Source of the DNA: Oscillospiraceae bacterium
GTDB lineage: Bacteria > Bacillota > Clostridia > Oscillospirales > Oscillospiraceae
Direction: 5' to 3'
NCBI GenBank assembly: GCA_018265835.1
Contig: JABLYK010000018.1
Location: 1-42,174 of the forward strand
Length of the DNA stretch: 42,174 nucleotides
A program made the translations under genes and the position numbers. Below, in pieces: positions 40,292 to 42,174 of this stretch. The notes beneath the pieces were generated by a model. That model worked only from the letters and a program-made list of their open reading frames with translations, had not been told where the DNA came from and made no database searches. Each line of letters begins with the position of its first letter. The first letter of the stretch is position 1.

Positions 40292-41540
40292 AATCATTGC
40301 GGTCGGCACCGAGCTGCTGCTGGGCGAAACCGTGAATACGGACGCTGCGGACGTGGCGCGCCTGCTCTCGGAGCTGGGCATCAACGTCTATTGGCAGACC
40401 GTCGTGGGCGACAACCGCCAGCGTCTGGAGCAGGCGGTGGCGCTGGCGCGCACGCGCGCGGATATCATCATCACCACGGGCGGGCTTGGCCCCACGTGCG
40501 ACGATTTGACGAAGGAGGTCGTGGCCGGGGCGTTCGGGCTGAAGCTCGTGCTGAACGAAGCGGAGGAGGCGCGTCTGCGCGGCCTGTACCGCGAGCGCAA
40601 CAGTTATATGACGGAAAACCATCTCCAGCAGGTCATGCTGCCGGAGGGCTGCACCGTGCTGCAAAACGACTGGGGCACCGCGCCCGCCTGCGCGTTTGAA
40701 AAGGACGGCTGCCTCGTCATCATGCTGCCCGGCCCTCCGCTGGAGTGCGGCCCGCTGCTGGAGCACCGCGTGCGCCCGCTGCTGGAGGCGCGGTCGGACA
40801 GTCTCATTCTCTCGCACAGCGTCAAGATTTTCGGCATCGGCGAGGGCACGATGGAGTACCGCCTGCGCGCCCTCATGAATGAAATGACGAACCCCACCCT
40901 TGCGCCGTATGCCAAGGAGGGCGAGTGCCTCGTGCGCGTCACGGCAAAGGCCAAAACCGCTGCGGAAGCCGAGGCGATGATTGCGCCGTGCGTTGAGCGC
41001 GTCAAGGAGGAGGTCGGCGAGTTCGTCTATGGCGTGGATACGCCGGATATCCAGACCTGCGCCATGGAGCTGCTCCTGCAGCAGGGCAAGACGATCGCTG
41101 TCGCCGAAAGCTGCACCGGCGGCCTCGTCGGCGATCTGATGACGAACGTGCCCGGCGCGTCCGGCGTGTTCAAGGGCGGCGTCATCGTGTATACGGACGA
41201 GATGAAAGCGCGTCTGCTCGGCATCGACCCGGCGTATATCGCGCAGCACGGCGCCGTCAGCCGCGAGGTGGCCATCGCCATGGCGGAGCGCGCGCGCCAA
41301 ACGCTCGGCGCCGATCTCGCCCTGAGCGTCACCGGCCTTGCCGGGCCTGCGGGGGACGGGGTGCACACGGTCGGCACCGTGTTCGTCGCGCTCGCCGCGC
41401 CGGAGGGGACATACGTCCGCCGGCTGTATAAGGACAAGTGGGGCCGCGAGCGCATCAAGCACGCCGCCGCCAACCACGCCTTCGACATGGTGCGCCGTTA
41501 TCTCACCGGCCTGCCTGTCGAGTTCGACGAAACCTGCTGA
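40281..41540 (+). CDS. cinA: CinA: competence/damage-inducible protein, NMN amidohydrolase family
   Basis: A 419-residue two-domain protein. The N-terminal MoCF-like domain (IIAVGTELLLGETVNTDAADVARLLSELGI and TTGGLGPTCDDLTKEVVA) has ADP-ribose pyrophosphatase activity in homologues. The C-terminal domain is a PncC-type NMN deamidase (IAVAESCTGGLVGDLMTNVPGASGVFKGGVIVYTDEMK and SVTGLAGPAGDG). Full length. The start lies inside the thiI coding end, so the two are coupled. recA, a frequent neighbour of cinA, is not present here. Confidence 0.95.
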   Translation: MNAEIIAVGTELLLGETVNTDAADVARLLSELGINVYWQTVVGDNRQRLEQAVALARTRADIIITTGGLGPTCDDLTKEVVAGAFGLKLVLNEAEEARLRGLYRERNSYMTENHLQQVMLPEGCTVLQNDWGTAPACAFEKDGCLVIMLPGPPLECGPLLEHRVRPLLEARSDSLILSHSVKIFGIGEGTMEYRLRALMNEMTNPTLAPYAKEGECLVRVTAKAKTAAEAEAMIAPCVERVKEEVGEFVYGVDTPDIQTCAMELLLQQGKTIAVAESCTGGLVGDLMTNVPGASGVFKGGVIVYTDEMKARLLGIDPAYIAQHGAVSREVAIAMAERARQTLGADLALSVTGLAGPAGDGVHTVGTVFVALAAPEGTYVRRLYKDKWGRERIKHAAANHAFDMVRRYLTGLPVEFDETC

Positions 41541-41547
41541 AATTCCA

Positions 41548-41579
41548 CCGCCCTGCGCAGCCTTCGCTGTGCAGGGCGG
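41548..41579 (+). terminator. Hairpin after cinA
   Basis: CCGCCCTGC-CAG/CTG-GCAGGGCGG stem with a short loop, without a T-tract. It may stall or protect rather than terminate. Confidence 0.5.
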
Positions 41580-41625
41580 GTCCGTTCAGAAGCGTGCAGA
41601 GACATCAAGAAAGGTTTACAGAATC

Positions 41626-42096
41626 ATGGGACACTTCGGATTTTCCTACATCGGCCTGCTGTTTCTGGTTCTGTTGATGGTGCCAAATCTGATTTGGACG
41701 CGGTACAAGCCGGCGGACTATTCGGCGGCGGGCGAAAATCGTGTGCTCGCCGCGCTGGAGCGCGTGGGCGAGGTCTGCACGGTGTGCACTGCGCTGCTGT
41801 TTTCCGATACGAACCCGCACGGGTGGTCGGCGTGGTCGTGGTGGCTGGTTGCTGCGTGCGGATGCATGGCGCTGTACGAAGTGTGGTGGGTCCGGTATTT
41901 TCGCAGCAAAAAAACGCTGGCGGACTTTTATTGCAGTCTGCTCGGTGTCCCGGTCGCGGGGGCGACGCTGCCGGTGGCGGCGTTCTTTCTGCTGGGGATC
42001 TATGGCCGCGTCGTCTGGCTGATGCTCTCGGCCGTCATCCTTGGCATCGGGCACATCGGCATTCACCTGCAGCACCAGAGTGCGCTTGACGGATAA
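41626..42096 (+). CDS. Small polytopic membrane protein, unknown
   Basis: A 156-residue protein with helices at about residues 5-23, 68-84, 100-122 and 128-148. The N-terminus reads GFSYIGLLFLVLLMVPNLIWTRYKP and the C-terminus GIGHIGIHLQHQSAL. An EVCTVCTALLF segment has two Cys. I do not recognise a family with confidence; similar short proteins in clostridia are annotated as hypothetical membrane proteins. Start at the ATG after AGAAAGG, 85 bases past cinA; the in-frame extension into cinA is rejected. Confidence 0.72.
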   Translation: MGHFGFSYIGLLFLVLLMVPNLIWTRYKPADYSAAGENRVLAALERVGEVCTVCTALLFSDTNPHGWSAWSWWLVAACGCMALYEVWWVRYFRSKKTLADFYCSLLGVPVAGATLPVAAFFLLGIYGRVVWLMLSAVILGIGHIGIHLQHQSALDG

Positions 42097-42122
42097 AAGA
42101 ATCCCGCGCCGGATGGTATGTA

Positions 42123-42174
42123 TGAATTGCACCCCATTTGTTAGACAGTATGATATACTATCTAACAAGTGGGG
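42123..42174 (+). mobile_element. Possible insertion-sequence end, cut by window edge
   Basis: An imperfect inverted repeat (42132-42174): CCCCATTTGTTAGACAGTAT against ATACTATCTAACAAGTGGGG, two mismatches. It is preceded by TGAATTGC. IS3-family (IS150-group) elements often begin TG-(N)-GCACCCC-(N)-GTTAGAC, so this may be the left end of such an element with its transposase outside the window. A bidirectional terminator or an operator is the alternative. Confidence 0.4.

Overview
The window looks like a chromosomal stretch of a GC-rich, Gram-positive anaerobe of the class Clostridia, most likely an Oscillospiraceae-type gut bacterium. This is inferred from the gene set (DnaD-like and DnaI/DnaC-like helicase loaders, FtsH, MreC/MreD with a class B PBP, a ComM-type ATPase, ThiI without a rhodanese domain, a clostridial-type methylglyoxal synthase homologue), from purine-rich Shine-Dalgarno sites, from GTG and TTG starts, and from strong GC bias in third codon positions. 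No 16S gene, tRNA or other direct taxonomic marker is present, so the family is an inference.

Layout. 250-3551: glycogen phosphorylase translationally coupled to a PsuK-like sugar kinase, closed by a terminator. 3768-4625 (-): membrane-anchored metallophosphoesterase. 5049-7761: a membrane-anchored parvulin, a hairpin-rich spacer, a 52-residue protein and TcdA. 7815-10889 (-): a four-gene unit of membrane protein, XRE regulator, ABC ATPase and ABC permease. 10986-11928 (-): a YbjQ protein behind a membrane-tethered MerR regulator with a textbook MerR operator. 12425-13804: a TetR-like regulator divergent from two tandem microprotein genes that share promoter layout, 5' leader and 3' element. 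13811-15390 (-): rplJ-rplL with L10 leader and a perfect 192-bp tandem duplication next to the rplL terminator. 15493-17313 (-): ftsH. 17764-19555 (-): MarR regulator, HdeD-like protein and LUD protein. 19691-20611: PAP2 phosphatase. 20698-22209: a pseudokinase-TM-C-type-lectin protein. 22387-23421: an HTH-GHKL-ATPase-DUF4325 protein. 23634-26616 (-): dnaD-like, dnaC/dnaI-like and DUF2804 genes. 26779-28866: U32 peptidase. 28871-33380: maf, mreC, mreD, pbp2, mgsA-like. 33458-36628: hisS and aspS. 36863-42096: comM-like, DUF4190 protein, thiI, cinA and a small membrane protein. The last 50 bases resemble the end of an insertion sequence.

Most genes are housekeeping, but the spacers are rich in structure. 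There are two families of multi-hairpin repeats (three 185-bp copies; three ~165-bp copies) whose stems differ by compensatory changes. A recurrent ATTATGTNAAC motif resembles the XerD arm of Firmicutes dif sites. The best candidate for an undescribed system is the tetR/twin-microprotein locus at 12.4-13.8 kb. Other candidates are the pseudokinase-lectin protein and the HTH-GHKL-DUF4325 protein next to it.
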